Source: Deltaproteobacteria bacterium
Lineage (GTDB): Bacteria; Desulfobacterota; GWC2-55-46; UBA9637
Direction of reading: 5' to 3'
Assembly: GCA_016214995.1 (NCBI GenBank)
Contig: JACRML010000064.1
Location: forward strand, 1-37,853
DNA: 37,853 nt
Both the position numbers and the translations under genes were made by a program. This document shows, one piece after another, positions 8,102 through 16,322 of this stretch. The notes beneath the pieces are model-generated. The model saw only the letters and a list, made by a program, of their open reading frames with translations, was not told the DNA's origin and searched no databases. Every line of letters begins with the position of its first letter. The stretch's first letter is position 1.

Positions 8102-9343
8102 TTACAGCGTATATTTTAAATCTTTAAAGCTGAAACCTTTAAGTATGGGGGATTCAACATCTTTATGCTGGATAAGAACCTTAAAGTCATCACCCATACC
8201 GCCGGGCAGCATAAGTTCTTTAATCCCTTGGTTCCATCTAAATGTATCCAGATTATTTATACCCAATTCTCCGATCTCTTTGAATTGCTCCAGGATACCT
8301 ATGCCAATGAGAAAATAAGATTGGGTTGTAAAACCAGTAATCTCAAGGCCAACATCCTTGCCTGCCATGGCAATGCTGGTAAAATCTACCTTTGATGTTA
8401 TATCCTGATATCCAATCATTTGAAAGGGGTTGTCGTTCATTGTATGTCTATAATGGCATTGAATGCTGCCGTTTCTGCCGGGCCGAAAGAGCTCCCTCGC
8501 AGGGAGACCGTAGTCAATGGTAACAATAAAACCTCTATTGAGCAATGCCCCAACAGACTTAATCCAATCAATTGCCCTTAAATTTACCTCTGTCCTCTGT
8601 CCTTGCTCAAGCGTAATTTCCAACCTCTCTAAATAGCCATTAAGGCTCTTATTTGACAATTCTCCCGTTATTTCAACAAACCCTTCATCTTTATAACCGA
8701 CATAAATTTCCTTTAGCCTGCCATTATCCTGAATAATGCGATGAGCAGGAAATGCGTCTATGAGTTCATTAGAGATAATACAACCAGTAATATTTTGTTT
8801 AATCTCTTCCATGGCGGTATGGAAGGATGTCTTTTCAAAATAGCCGTCCGGGGAAGAGAGGGTTGGGTTTTTTATAGAGACAGGATTTGTCCCGTTAGAG
8901 GATGCTACATCATTGCTATTACCTAATGTTTGGTTGATACTCTTTACCCAGGGACCTCTAACCGGGCTTATGTCAACCAATTTAAAATCAACTATTTTAT
9001 AAAAGTCAGGATATGAACCTTCCAGCGTATTCTTAATCTGAAGCAAAAGATTTCCCCTCCCAGCGCCAATTTCAACAATAGTAAATTGTGGCGGGCAATC
9101 AAGAATCTGCCACATCTGGTTTAACTGGAACGCAAGAAGTTTACCGAATACAGGGCTTACATCAATGTTTGTAAGATAGTCTCCGTTTTTCCCCCATTTA
9201 ATCCTGTCAGAGGTATAGTAACCTTTTTGAGGCCAGTAAAGGGCTATATCCATAAATTCAGCAAATGTTATAACGCCTTTTTTCTGAATCTGTGTTTTTA
9301 TTTCGGAAATAAGGTCAGGATGCCCTGATATCTTATCAGCCAC
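8102..9343 (-). CDS. MidA/NDUFAF7 family SAM-dependent methyltransferase (COG1565)
   Basis: 413 residues from a GTG start preceded by TGGAG six bases away. An upstream TTG at 9367 would add eight residues but reaches into a repeat and lacks a ribosome-binding site. Family features are [40 protein letters not shown], the SAM motif [16 protein letters not shown] and [14 protein letters not shown], then VTIDYGLP. The mitochondrial relative dimethylates an arginine of complex I subunit NDUFS2; bacterial targets are not established. Residues around 138-160 ([20 protein letters not shown]) lie in a loop that may be repeat-derived. Confidence 0.85.
   Translation of the reverse strand: MADKISGHPDLISEIKTQIQKKGVITFAEFMDIALYWPQKGYYTSDRIKWGKNGDYLTNIDVSPVFGKLLAFQLNQMWQILDCPPQFTIVEIGAGRGNLLLQIKNTLEGSYPDFYKIVDFKLVDISPVRGPWVKSINQTLGNSNDVASSNGTNPVSIKNPTLSSPDGYFEKTSFHTAMEEIKQNITGCIISNELIDAFPAHRIIQDNGRLKEIYVGYKDEGFVEITGELSNKSLNGYLERLEITLEQGQRTEVNLRAIDWIKSVGALLNRGFIVTIDYGLPARELFRPGRNGSIQCHYRHTMNDNPFQMIGYQDITSKVDFTSIAMAGKDVGLEITGFTTQSYFLIGIGILEQFKEIGELGINNLDTFRWNQGIKELMLPGGMGDDFKVLIQHKDVESPILKGFSFKDLKYTL
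8878..8905. repeat. possible in-frame palindromic module in the methyltransferase gene
   Basis: GAGACAGGATTTGTCCC resembles the widespread GGGACAGGTT/AACCTGTCCC dispersed palindrome. It encodes part of a low-complexity serine/asparagine loop that sits between conserved blocks. Weak evidence. Confidence 0.35.
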
Positions 9344-9364
9344 AGTTTGCTCCAAATACAGACA

Positions 9365-9399
9365 CAAGACTTTAGTCTATAGTCTGGAGTCTATCCTAA
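9365..9399. repeat. short heptad run (AGTCTAT type)
   Basis: TTTAGTCTATAGTCTGGAGT followed by CTATCC consists of three degenerate seven-base words. There is no inverted partner. It separates the cytochrome b5-like stop from the methyltransferase start. Confidence 0.5.
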
Positions 9400-9636
9400 T
9401 CAGTCTTCCAATATGCCGACTTTGACAATACCATCAAAAACCTCTGGCCCGTGCGGTGCATTTTCAAGCTCAGATGTTAAATCAGCACCGGCAGGGTGAG
9501 ATTCAAGATGATTGCCGTTTGTCCAGAATACACTGTCAGTTACGTCATAGACTTTTCCATTGTACACTATATATGCGGCCCTGCCGTCTTTACCGTCAAA
9601 GTTTTGTATATCTTGTCTGGAAAACTTTTTTTCCAT
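9400..9636 (-). CDS. cytochrome b5-like heme/steroid-binding domain protein
   Basis: 78 residues, starting at an ATG (MEKKFSRQDI) nine bases after a strong AAGGAGG; longer upstream starts are not supported. The domain shows AAYIVYNGKVYDVTDS, the heme-ligand HPAG (HLESHPAGADLT) and the second histidine in NAPHGPEVFD. This is the short bacterial cytochrome b5-like fold (predicted heme/steroid-binding protein, COG4892). It has no membrane anchor or signal peptide, so a soluble cytoplasmic electron carrier or heme-binding protein is likely. Its partner is unknown; bacterioferritin lies upstream. Confidence 0.82.
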   Translation of the reverse strand: MEKKFSRQDIQNFDGKDGRAAYIVYNGKVYDVTDSVFWTNGNHLESHPAGADLTSELENAPHGPEVFDGIVKVGILED

Positions 9637-9946
9637 AATAAATTTATCCTCCTTAGAAATCAAAAAATGTTCATACTCAAAAATTGCACATACCATGGAT
9701 GGCAAGGGTTTACAACAACGGCAGGAATCAACTCCTATTAGCGATTCCTTTGTTGGCAGAGACGGCTTCTACCATTTTATGTATGTGGCGGCACAGATAT
9801 GCACTTCTGACAACTTGGGCATCGACTAAGATGGCAGACAATTTTGAGCGCGAACGGAATGCTCGATTAGACAAAGATATATCCCCGCTATGAAATTATA
9901 GCATACCTTACCGTGAAAATTTTCGTCCCGAGTCAGAGTTTTACAA
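9637..9946. other. 310-base gap without a recognisable gene
   Basis: Apart from the ribosome-binding site of the cytochrome b5-like gene (complement of 9647-9653), nothing convincing is seen. On the minus strand, open but interrupted segments run into the cytochrome gene, possibly a decayed upstream gene or leader. No tRNA, hairpin or heptad run was recognised. Confidence 0.4.
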
Positions 9947-10366
9947 CTATTTTCTTATTCCTAAAGTTGTCTCCCATGTATCTGCATGGCCTTCCTCATC
10001 GGACAGGATTTGCTCCAGCATAAGCCTTGTAGTAGGGTCACCCTCGCGTTCGCACAATTTTATATGTTCTTTATATCGTTTTATTGCACCGTTTTCTGCA
10101 GCAAGGTCATCCTTTATCATCTTTTTCAAATCACCGCCCCTTACAATCTCTGTAGGCTTCTGCACAGGAACCCCTCCGAGATAAACAATCCTTTCTGCCA
10201 ATGCCTCAGCGTGCTTCATCTCATCCATAGAAGTCTTTTTAAATATCTCAATTACCGATGGGCTTTCAAGTCCTTCAGCCTCATAGTGGTGGCCCATATA
10301 CTGGATTATTGCTGATAGTTCATATGCCCTATCCAGATTCAATGCATCTATAATCTTTTTGCTCAT
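9947..10366 (-). CDS. bacterioferritin-like protein
   Basis: 139 residues. The ferroxidase ligands of the bacterioferritin family are all visible: E16, E49xxH52 (DEMKHAE), E91 and E124xxH127 (DEEGHAD). The usual heme-binding Met52 of Bfr is not evident, since MDEMKH places M50 near that site only. It is slightly shorter than E. coli Bfr (158). A strong AGGAGG lies upstream of the ATG. It probably oxidises and stores iron, consistent with the rubrerythrin and ribbon proteins downstream. An ATATAATTC segment about 60 bases upstream may be a -10 element, without a clear -35. Confidence 0.85.
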   Translation of the reverse strand: MSKKIIDALNLDRAYELSAIIQYMGHHYEAEGLESPSVIEIFKKTSMDEMKHAEALAERIVYLGGVPVQKPTEIVRGGDLKKMIKDDLAAENGAIKRYKEHIKLCEREGDPTTRLMLEQILSDEEGHADTWETTLGIRK

Positions 10367-10587
10367 GTTATATCCCTCCTTTTGTTTTACAACTCAATGT
10401 TTAAACCTTGAATTATATGGTGTGTTTTCACTATAGCAGACGAATTCAACTCCTGCAAGTATAAAACATATCCAGAAACCCTAAAGCTGATTTATAACAT
10501 GCCTTGCAGTAAAAATTTCTGCATCAAGTTGGAAGTTTCCTGCTGTGAGAGAGGTATTTTCTATGCGGATTAGGCTATTTTAAAAAA

Positions 10588-12210
10588 CTACTCTGCCTTT
10601 TCACTTTCCAGTATGGGATAGGCTATATTTACAATATAGGAGTTTATTCTCTTGAGGTTTGTTAAGACATCCAGATGAATTGCGCTTGTGTCTATGGATT
10701 CTTTTAAACCAAGATGAAGGCGGTTTATATGTGCCTGCCTTAAATCCCTTTCTATCTCTCCAAGCTTTGTCTTATGTCTTAAGAGTTTATGGGAAAGCTC
10801 AATATCTCCGCTTGCAAAGGCTGATATGCCAAGTTCAAAGTTTTCCATGACCTTTTGATGAAATTCCAGAATTTCATTCAATCCATCATGTGAAAAAGAC
10901 AATTGATTCTTCGTTTTTTTCTTTGCAAGCTCCATAAGATTCTTATCTATTACATCGCCGATATTTTCAAGAGTGTTTGTAAAAGTAATTATCTCCATCT
11001 CTCGCCTTGCCTGCTCCACAGTTAAACTTTCTTGAGACAGTTTGGTAAGATACAACTTTATCTCCCTGTCAAGGATGTCTACCTCATCATCCCTTTCTTC
11101 TATTGCCTCCAGAAGTCTGGCGTCATTATTCTTAAAGACCTCTATGCTTTGCTTTAGCATGTCCTGCACTATATCAGCCATCCTCAAAGCCTCTCTGGTG
11201 GCCTGGCCGATGGCCAGTGAGGGGGATGTGAGCACGAACTTATCCAGATACTTTGATCCAAATCTTCTTTCGGAAGATGTTCTTTCAGGCAGCAGTAGCT
11301 CAACAAGTCTTGTAAAAGGTCTGATAAAAGGTAGAAATAAAAGCGTAATCGCAATATTAAAAAGGGTATGGGCATTTGCAACCTGCCTGGCAAGATGTGG
11401 AGTGCTGAGGCCGACAAGGTTGGTAAATGGCGTTAAAAAGGGGAGGATAATTATAACGCCTATCAATTTAAACATTACATGGGCAAGGGCAACGCGTTTA
11501 GCTTCTGCTGGCGCGCCTATACTGGATGTAATTGCGCCGATGCATGTCCCTATGTTTGCGCCTAATACAATCGGCATGGCGGCATCCAGGGTAATTAGCC
11601 CGTTATGTGCAGCTGTGAACGCAAGACCTATAGTGGCAACGCTGCTGTACAGCAGGGCAGTTAGTAGTGCGGCTATGATTATACCTGCGACCGGGTCTTT
11701 GCCAAGATTTATAAGAATTTCCTTAAACAGAGGATCCTGTGCAAGCGGTAAAAAAATATCGGTCATTATTTTCAATGCAACGAATATAAACGCAAAACCC
11801 AGAACAGCCTGCCCAATATCCTGTAGAATGCCTTTTCTACCCAGAAATTCTAAAAGTATGCCGATGCCGACAAAGATTATTGCATAGTCATATATTTTAA
11901 AAGTGATTATCTGAACCGTAATAGTAGTGCCTATATCTGCCCCAAGGATTACCCCCATTGTTGCCGAAAGGCTCAGGAGGCCTGAGCCAACAAAGCTGAC
12001 CAGCATTATTATCGTGGCGCTTGAACTCTGTAAAAGTGCGGTTATCAACGCTCCAATACCAACACTCTTGAGGCGGTTGTCTGTAACAGCCATAAGGAAC
12101 CCCCTCAGCCTGGCCCCGGCTGCCTTCTGCATGCCGTCGCCCGCTGTCCTCATCCCGTAAAGGAGCAGCAAAATGCCGCCAAAGAGTGTAAGAAGATTTA
12201 TGGTAGTCAT
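10588..12210 (-). CDS. Na+/phosphate cotransporter family protein with PhoU-like tail
   Basis: 540 residues. Residues 1-310 are hydrophobic and contain the two inverted halves of the NptA/SLC34-like fold. The first half keeps the QSSSA motif (ALLQSSSATIIMLVSF); the second carries YSSVA in the same position (ALLYSSVATIGLAFTA), a departure from the usual QSSSA. GANIGT/GADIGTT motifs occur in both halves. Residues about 330-540 are helical and PhoU-like. The family imports phosphate (or other anions) driven by sodium in the inner membrane. The degenerate second motif could affect substrate or coupling. An ATG start; the gap upstream holds a heptad inverted repeat. Confidence 0.85.
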   Translation of the reverse strand: MTTINLLTLFGGILLLLYGMRTAGDGMQKAAGARLRGFLMAVTDNRLKSVGIGALITALLQSSSATIIMLVSFVGSGLLSLSATMGVILGADIGTTITVQIITFKIYDYAIIFVGIGILLEFLGRKGILQDIGQAVLGFAFIFVALKIMTDIFLPLAQDPLFKEILINLGKDPVAGIIIAALLTALLYSSVATIGLAFTAAHNGLITLDAAMPIVLGANIGTCIGAITSSIGAPAEAKRVALAHVMFKLIGVIIILPFLTPFTNLVGLSTPHLARQVANAHTLFNIAITLLFLPFIRPFTRLVELLLPERTSSERRFGSKYLDKFVLTSPSLAIGQATREALRMADIVQDMLKQSIEVFKNNDARLLEAIEERDDEVDILDREIKLYLTKLSQESLTVEQARREMEIITFTNTLENIGDVIDKNLMELAKKKTKNQLSFSHDGLNEILEFHQKVMENFELGISAFASGDIELSHKLLRHKTKLGEIERDLRQAHINRLHLGLKESIDTSAIHLDVLTNLKRINSYIVNIAYPILESEKAE

Positions 12211-12284
12211 AAATAGCTCATGGCTGATAGCTCATGGCTGATAGCTTTTACTATGAGCCAACAACTATGAGCTATGAACTGAAT
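12211..12284. repeat. heptad-run inverted repeat (ATAGCTCATGGCTG type)
   Basis: ATAGCTCATGGCTG is repeated twice in tandem (plus a third ATAGCT), followed after a few T by ACTATGAGCCAACAACTATG and AGCTATGAACT, the complement. It fills the gap between the transporter start and GalT stop. Confidence 0.75.
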
Positions 12285-13304
12285 TCATACTATTGTTTTT
12301 ATATTTCTTAAATATTTTGCAGATTCTTCAGGTGGAACAGGATTGATGTATATGCCGGTTCCGAGTTCAAAGCCAGCGGCAATAGTAAGTCTTGGGATTA
12401 TCTCAAGATGCCAGTGAAATTGGCCAATAACTCCGGAATTGATTGGGGCGTTGATAATGGTGTAGTTATAAGGCGGATCATTAATACAGAGTTCCAGTTT
12501 TAGCAGAACCATTTTTAATGTTGCGACCAATTCATCTATTTCCTGATCTTTCATATCTATGAAAGAATGGCTGTGCCTTTTTGGTATTATCCATGTTTCA
12601 AACGGATGCCTTGAGGCATAAGGCTCTATGGCAATAAACGATTCGTTTTCAGCTACGGTACGCTCCTTCCCATCGGATTCTACCCTCACGATATCGCAAT
12701 ATGCACAATTGTCCCTATACTCATAATATTGTTCTATCCCTTTTATTTTAATCCACACCTGCTGCGGAATCATGGGTGTGGCAATGAGTTGAGAATGGGA
12801 ATGTTCAATAGAAGCTCCAGCAACCTTGCCATGATTTTTGAATATGAGGATATATTTAAAGCGAGAATCTTTACAAAGGTCTGTATATCTCTCCCTGTAT
12901 GCCCACAAAATCTCTTTCATCTGTGCTTCGGGAAGCCTGCTGAGCGGTGTGCCGTGATCAGGTGTTTCTACTATCACTTCATGGGCGCCGATACCATCCA
13001 TTCTGTCATATATAGCGCTCTCGCTTCTATTAAGCTTTCCTTCCACCATAAGCGCCGGAAAACGATTGGGCATGACCCTCACCCACCAGCCAGATGAGTT
13101 TGCTTTATCCCCCTTTTTTCTGTAGGCAATTATCTCAGGCGGTGTCATTGATTCATTGCCGGGGCAGAAAGGACATATAGAGTGGTTTTTTGTAACTACA
13201 GCCTGAGCCGCACGTTCATGATGAAAATCCGAAGGCCGTCTGGCCCTTTCAGGAGACATGATGACCCATTCCCTTGTTATGAGGTCTTTCCTTAGTTCAG
13301 ACAT
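12285..13304 (-). CDS. galT: galactose-1-phosphate uridylyltransferase
   Basis: 339 residues from the ATG of MSELRKDLITREWV, with GGAG upstream; a GTG at 13316 would add four residues. The N-terminal zinc knuckle CPFCPGNE, the histidine-triad-type active site EHSHSQL (H168 and H170), a CAYCD pair in mid-protein and the second histidine cluster FHWHLEI are present. The enzyme transfers UMP between glucose-1-phosphate and galactose-1-phosphate (Leloir pathway). The HSHSQ form, rather than HPHGQ, resembles GalT-like enzymes of thermophiles and delta-type bacteria, some of which act as broad nucleotidyltransferases; no galK or galE is nearby, so the exact substrate is uncertain. Confidence 0.87.
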   Translation of the reverse strand: MSELRKDLITREWVIMSPERARRPSDFHHERAAQAVVTKNHSICPFCPGNESMTPPEIIAYRKKGDKANSSGWWVRVMPNRFPALMVEGKLNRSESAIYDRMDGIGAHEVIVETPDHGTPLSRLPEAQMKEILWAYRERYTDLCKDSRFKYILIFKNHGKVAGASIEHSHSQLIATPMIPQQVWIKIKGIEQYYEYRDNCAYCDIVRVESDGKERTVAENESFIAIEPYASRHPFETWIIPKRHSHSFIDMKDQEIDELVATLKMVLLKLELCINDPPYNYTIINAPINSGVIGQFHWHLEIIPRLTIAAGFELGTGIYINPVPPEESAKYLRNIKTIV

Positions 13305-13324
13305 CTGTCGCTTCACTCCATTGC

Positions 13325-13468
13325 AAAAATCAGGAATCAGGATCAGAAATCAGGAATTAGGAAAGAGGAATTAGAAATTAGAAATAGTTTTTTCTTTCCT
13401 GTTTCCTCTTTTCTGCTTCCTGTTTTCTATAATTTTGCATTTTGCAATCTTCAATTTGCAATTTATGT
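13325..13468. repeat. heptad-run inverted repeat (AGGAATCAGGA type)
   Basis: The left arm repeats words like AATCAGGAATCAGGATCAGA and AGGAATTAGAAATT; the right arm has TTTCCTGTTTCCTCTTTTCT and CTTCCTGTTTTCT. A second short run of TTTGCAATCTTCAATTTGCA follows. It lies between GalT and the PilZ gene. Confidence 0.7.
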
Positions 13469-13473
13469 ACACT

Positions 13474-13845
13474 TTATCCCTTCTTGGCCCATGTATCAAT
13501 TTTGCCTCTTATCTCATCAGGCATGTTCAGAAACTTTATCCCCATACCGGGTTCATATTTGAATTTTGGGGTAAACTCTCTCCGCCACGCAACAGAGCAT
13601 TTACATTGCACCGGAGTTTTATCAGGAAGGGTAAATTCTATGGTAAACTCTTCTCCAACCTGTTTGGGGTTAACGGATGCAATGAACATCCCTCCCCTGC
13701 CTATGACCTTTGCATAGCCGAAGAAGCTTTTCTTATTAGATTCTGCCTTAAGGTTAAGGACAAGGAGGTGGCTTCTTAAATTTTTTCTCCTGTCGGGGCG
13801 CAGAAGTATATAGTCCTGCCTTTCGTTTTTATTACCATTTACCAT
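13474..13845 (-). CDS. PilZ domain protein
   Basis: 123 residues. RPDRRKNLR (about 16-24) supplies the RxxxR c-di-GMP-binding motif. The second motif, normally D/NxSxxG, appears as VIGRGGMFIAS, so it is partly degenerate. The barrel strands EEFTIEFTLPD and CSVAWRR, and the ending GMGIKFLNMPDEIR, match type PilZ domains. It probably binds c-di-GMP and acts on motility, adhesion or exopolysaccharide, but may not bind if the degenerate motif matters. It overlaps the upstream nitroreductase gene by 14 bases. Confidence 0.82.
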   Translation of the reverse strand: MVNGNKNERQDYILLRPDRRKNLRSHLLVLNLKAESNKKSFFGYAKVIGRGGMFIASVNPKQVGEEFTIEFTLPDKTPVQCKCSVAWRREFTPKFKYEPGMGIKFLNMPDEIRGKIDTWAKKG

Positions 13846-14362
13846 AGTGGATTATCTCCTCCAGTGGTTTTCTATTCTTTTCCTCTTTCAAAAGCGGATT
13901 AAGCGGATGACCTATTGCTATGAGGGCAACAATCTCTATATAGCTGGGTATGCCAAGAATATCTTTGACCCTTGCCGGGTCAATTGCTGCAATCCAGCAG
14001 GTTCCAAGGCCCTCTGCTGTAGCGGCCCCAATCATCTCTGTTATTGCAATTGTTACATCAACCCATGCATAATTTACCACGTCTGCCTTTCTAATCCATG
14101 CCTTCTGCGGCTCTGCACAGGCAGCAATAATAATCGGGGCGTTTTTAAACCCTTCCTTTGTGAGACAATCATTTAGGTTTTTTCTGTCATCCATTTCAAT
14201 GATGATAAAATGCCACGGCTGGCGGTTGGCTGCGCTCTGCGCCCTTCTGAGCGTTTCAAGCAAACGCTCCAACTTATCCTTTTCTATATCTTTATCCGAA
14301 AATTCCCTTATGCTTTTTCTTCTCTCGTAGAGCGCGTAAAAGATTTTTAGTTTTTCATCCAT
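13832..14362 (-). CDS. nitroreductase family protein
   Basis: 176 residues, a compact FMN-dependent nitroreductase. Characteristic segments are RRKSIREFSDKDI at the N-terminus (FMN phosphate arginines), RRAQSAANRQPWHFI, GAATAEGLGTCWIAA and the ending ALIAIGHP. The family uses NAD(P)H and FMN to reduce nitroaromatics, quinones or other acceptors; the physiological substrate is unknown. Its end overlaps the PilZ gene, suggesting coupling. The gap upstream, before ftsY, contains a short CTGTTAA heptad run. Confidence 0.87.
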   Translation of the reverse strand: MDEKLKIFYALYERRKSIREFSDKDIEKDKLERLLETLRRAQSAANRQPWHFIIIEMDDRKNLNDCLTKEGFKNAPIIIAACAEPQKAWIRKADVVNYAWVDVTIAITEMIGAATAEGLGTCWIAAIDPARVKDILGIPSYIEIVALIAIGHPLNPLLKEEKNRKPLEEIIHYGKW

Positions 14363-14375
14363 ATAACAGTCCTTA

Positions 14376-14414
14376 CTATTTTATTTTTACTGTTAACTGT
14401 TCACTGATAACTGT
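14376..14414. repeat. short heptad run (ACTGTTA type)
   Basis: ACTGTTAACTGTTCACTGAT followed by AACTGTT is a run of degenerate seven-base words without a clear opposite arm, in the gap between ftsY and the nitroreductase gene. Confidence 0.55.
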
Positions 14415-14416
14415 TT

Positions 14417-15313
14417 TTAAATCATTGCTTCCACAAACTCCTTTGCATTAAATTCTCTCATATCCTCAACACCTTCGCCTATACCTATAAAGCGAATAGG
14501 TATCTTTAATTCATTCGCTATTGCCACTATTATGCCGCCTTTGGCTGTTCCATCCAGTTTGGTAAGGGCTATGCCGGTAAGACCGACTGCCTCGTTGAAT
14601 GTCCGCGCCTGAGCCAAGGCATTCTGGCCGGTGGATGCATCCAACACCAAAAGCGTCTCATGCGGGGCGCCTGGAATTTCTCTAGACACAATCCTTTTAA
14701 CCTTTTTTAACTCTTCCATTAAGTTTATCTTTGTGTGCAGCCTTCCTGCCGTATCTAAAATCACAATATCGGACTTTCTTGCCATGCCTGCCTTGACAGC
14801 ATCAAAGGCAACCGCAGCCGGGTCGCCTCCATGCTCCTGTTTGATAATATCACAGCCCGCCCTTTTTGCCCATATCTCCAACTGCTCTATTGCTGCTGCC
14901 CTGAATGTATCGCCTGCCGCAAGGATAACCTTGCGGCCTTGGGATGTAAACCTGGTTGCAAGTTTCCCGATGGTTGTGGTTTTTCCAACTCCATTCACAC
15001 CCAGAGCCATTATTACAAACGGCTTTGCCGTAATTTCCAGAGGTCTCTGGCAGTCTTTTAGTATGCCAAAGATAACCTCTCTCAGATAATTCTTAAGCCC
15101 TTCTGCATCATATCCCTTAAGCCTGTTCCTCATGTCATCCACAATCAAGCCGGATGTCTTCACGCCGACATCGGCGGTTATGAGGGTTTGCTCCAGCATC
15201 TCAGCCAATTCCTCCCGCGAAGGCCCTGAAGAAAAAAGCCTGTCTATCTTGTCAGCAATACTGTTGTGGGTCTTGGCAAGGCCTGTTTTAAGACGTTCAA
15301 AAAGGTTTTTCAT
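14417..15313 (-). CDS. ftsY: signal recognition particle receptor FtsY
   Basis: 298 residues: an N domain (1-90) and the SRP-type GTPase G domain. GVNGVGKTTT (105-114) is the P-loop, GDTFRAAA (134-141) the G2/G3 region, ILDTAGRLH (185-193) G3, and TKLDGTAKGG (251-260) the guanine-specificity and closing loop. The acidic A domain present in E. coli FtsY is absent, as in many bacteria. FtsY docks the SRP-ribosome complex at the inner membrane and hydrolyses GTP together with Ffh. An ATG start. Its upstream side abuts a 145-base inverted repeat. Confidence 0.95.
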   Translation of the reverse strand: MKNLFERLKTGLAKTHNSIADKIDRLFSSGPSREELAEMLEQTLITADVGVKTSGLIVDDMRNRLKGYDAEGLKNYLREVIFGILKDCQRPLEITAKPFVIMALGVNGVGKTTTIGKLATRFTSQGRKVILAAGDTFRAAAIEQLEIWAKRAGCDIIKQEHGGDPAAVAFDAVKAGMARKSDIVILDTAGRLHTKINLMEELKKVKRIVSREIPGAPHETLLVLDASTGQNALAQARTFNEAVGLTGIALTKLDGTAKGGIIVAIANELKIPIRFIGIGEGVEDMREFNAKEFVEAMI

Positions 15314-15323
15314 GTATGTTTAG

Positions 15324-15472
15324 GAGCTTGTTGAAAAACTCAACAATCTCTGATTGCACAGATAAAGAATCAGATTACACAGATTAAAACTCCTTGAAAT
15401 ATCTGTGTAATCATTTTTTCTAATCTGTGTAATCAAGGCTGTTGGTGTCTTTTTCAACAGCCTTTCAGCCTT
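15324..15472. repeat. 145-base composite inverted repeat, copy 1
   Basis: Outer arms TTGTTGAAAAA and TTTTTCAACAG enclose inner arms GATTACACAGATTA and TAATCTGTGTAATC. The left outer arm also forms a small TTGTTGAAAAACTCAACAA hairpin. A closely similar copy lies at 20464-20611 in the same orientation. It sits directly upstream of ftsY. Confidence 0.85.
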
Positions 15473-15497
15473 TTAGATAACACAGAATGTAATGCGG

Positions 15498-15706
15498 TTG
15501 CAATACCCAAATCCCGATTTAGAAAATCAAATCGGGATTTAAACTGACAATCCATCCCGAAATACTGCGTGTAAAAGAGGTCTTACGACCTCGACGATTT
15601 TGCTCCTCACCATACGGGTAATAGTATGGCTGCATCGCAACATCGCCTGCGGCCTTGTCTTTCTGGCGTCTTGTCAGTTTCCCCAAAATCCTAAATTGGA
15701 TTTTGG
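15498..15706. repeat. mosaic hairpin element type 2, copy 1
   Basis: Begins CAATACCCAAAT with a perfect 12-bp hairpin (AAATCCCGATTT / AAATCGGGATTT at 15509-15540). It then has CTCACCATAC with GTATGGCTGCATCGCAA, and ends TTTCCCC with hairpin CCAAAATCC / GGATTTTGG (15683-15706). The same boundaries and order recur at 16323-16576 with different hairpin sequences. Confidence 0.75.
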
Positions 15707-15710
15707 ATAA

Positions 15711-15726
15711 TATGATTAAAATCATA
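15711..15726. promoter_or_regulatory. 16-bp palindrome upstream of the cupin gene
   Basis: TATGAT-TAAA-ATCATA, a perfect inverted repeat about 60 bases before the cupin start. It could be a dimeric operator; equally it may be part of the A/T-rich spacer. Confidence 0.3.
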
Positions 15727-15784
15727 TCAAATTCCTCAATATATGATAAATTTTTACTAAAGTTTAAAAAAAAGGGCAATAATA

Positions 15785-16093
15785 ATGAAAAAATTAGATA
15801 CAAAAAAAATGGTAGAGTTCACCTCAGACTCAAAAAATTCTTTCATAATCTTTGACTCGGACCAAGCACGGTTGGCACTTTTTTGTTCAGAACCAGGCCA
15901 GGGTGTTAAAAAATGCTGCAGCAATTCAAGGGTTATAATGACCGTCATGGAGGGAGAGGGGGTTTTCCTGACCGATGGGGAAGAGGTTGTCGGTGGGCCC
16001 GGCTCTGTTATAATATGGGAACCGGGCGAATCACACGGCTATGTTGCAAAGACAAGGCTGGTTTTTTTGGCCACTATTACCCCAAGGCCATAA
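15785..16093 (+). CDS. small cupin-domain protein
   Basis: 102 residues. The segment VIMTVMEGEGVFLTDGEEVVGGPGSVIIWEPGESHGYV is the standard single-domain cupin core, given here in two parts: VIMTVMEGEGVFLTDG, then PGSVIIWEPGESHGY. The first cupin motif normally supplies two histidines and a glutamate; here that region reads QGVKKCCSNSR, with cysteines where histidines are expected, so metal binding may be altered or absent. The C-terminal motif keeps one histidine. Function unknown (metal, sugar or regulatory ligand). The ATG has only a weak AAGGG upstream. It stands alone, pointing away from ftsY, between direct copies of a repeat element. Confidence 0.75.
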   Translation: MKKLDTKKMVEFTSDSKNSFIIFDSDQARLALFCSEPGQGVKKCCSNSRVIMTVMEGEGVFLTDGEEVVGGPGSVIIWEPGESHGYVAKTRLVFLATITPRP

Positions 16094-16104
16094 ACCAGCA
16101 ATAT

Positions 16105-16240
16105 TAATGGCAGGCTTTGGCTAAAATACTGTAGTTGCCGATTCATCGGCCTGCCTGTGGCAGACGGGCGTTTTCAAAATACGTTCATAAATGGGCAACT
16201 ACCATGCCTAAAAGAAGTATAGTATAATCTGTTTTGTCAG
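16105..16240. repeat. mosaic palindromic element type 1, copy A
   Basis: Left core GGCAGGCTTTGGC then TACTGTAGTTGCCGATTCAT with the perfect palindrome GCCGATTCATCGGC. Right core GGGCAACTACCATGCCTAAA and GTTTTGTC. The same cores, around a different interior, occur at 34985-35165, and an inverted relative lies at 28370-28512. Confidence 0.75.
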
Positions 16241-16322
16241 CCGCCCTTTCTTGTTCCTTATAGATTTTTTCAGGGACAGGCTTAAGCTCCAACACGTGTT
16301 TGTATTCTGGAATCCTGAATAC

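Noticed and set aside
9700..9946. tRNA or small gene in the gap before bacterioferritin
   Set aside because: No cloverleaf, no conserved T-loop sequence and no uninterrupted frame with a start signal could be found.
11042..11887. Long plus-strand open frame of 281 codons opposite the phosphate transporter
   Set aside because: It lies wholly within the well-supported transporter gene on the other strand, has no family features, and its composition mirrors the antisense of a membrane protein.
15519..15803. 94-codon minus-strand open frame overlapping the cupin start
   Set aside because: It is formed by the first type 2 repeat and A/T-rich DNA; no ribosome-binding site or similarity.
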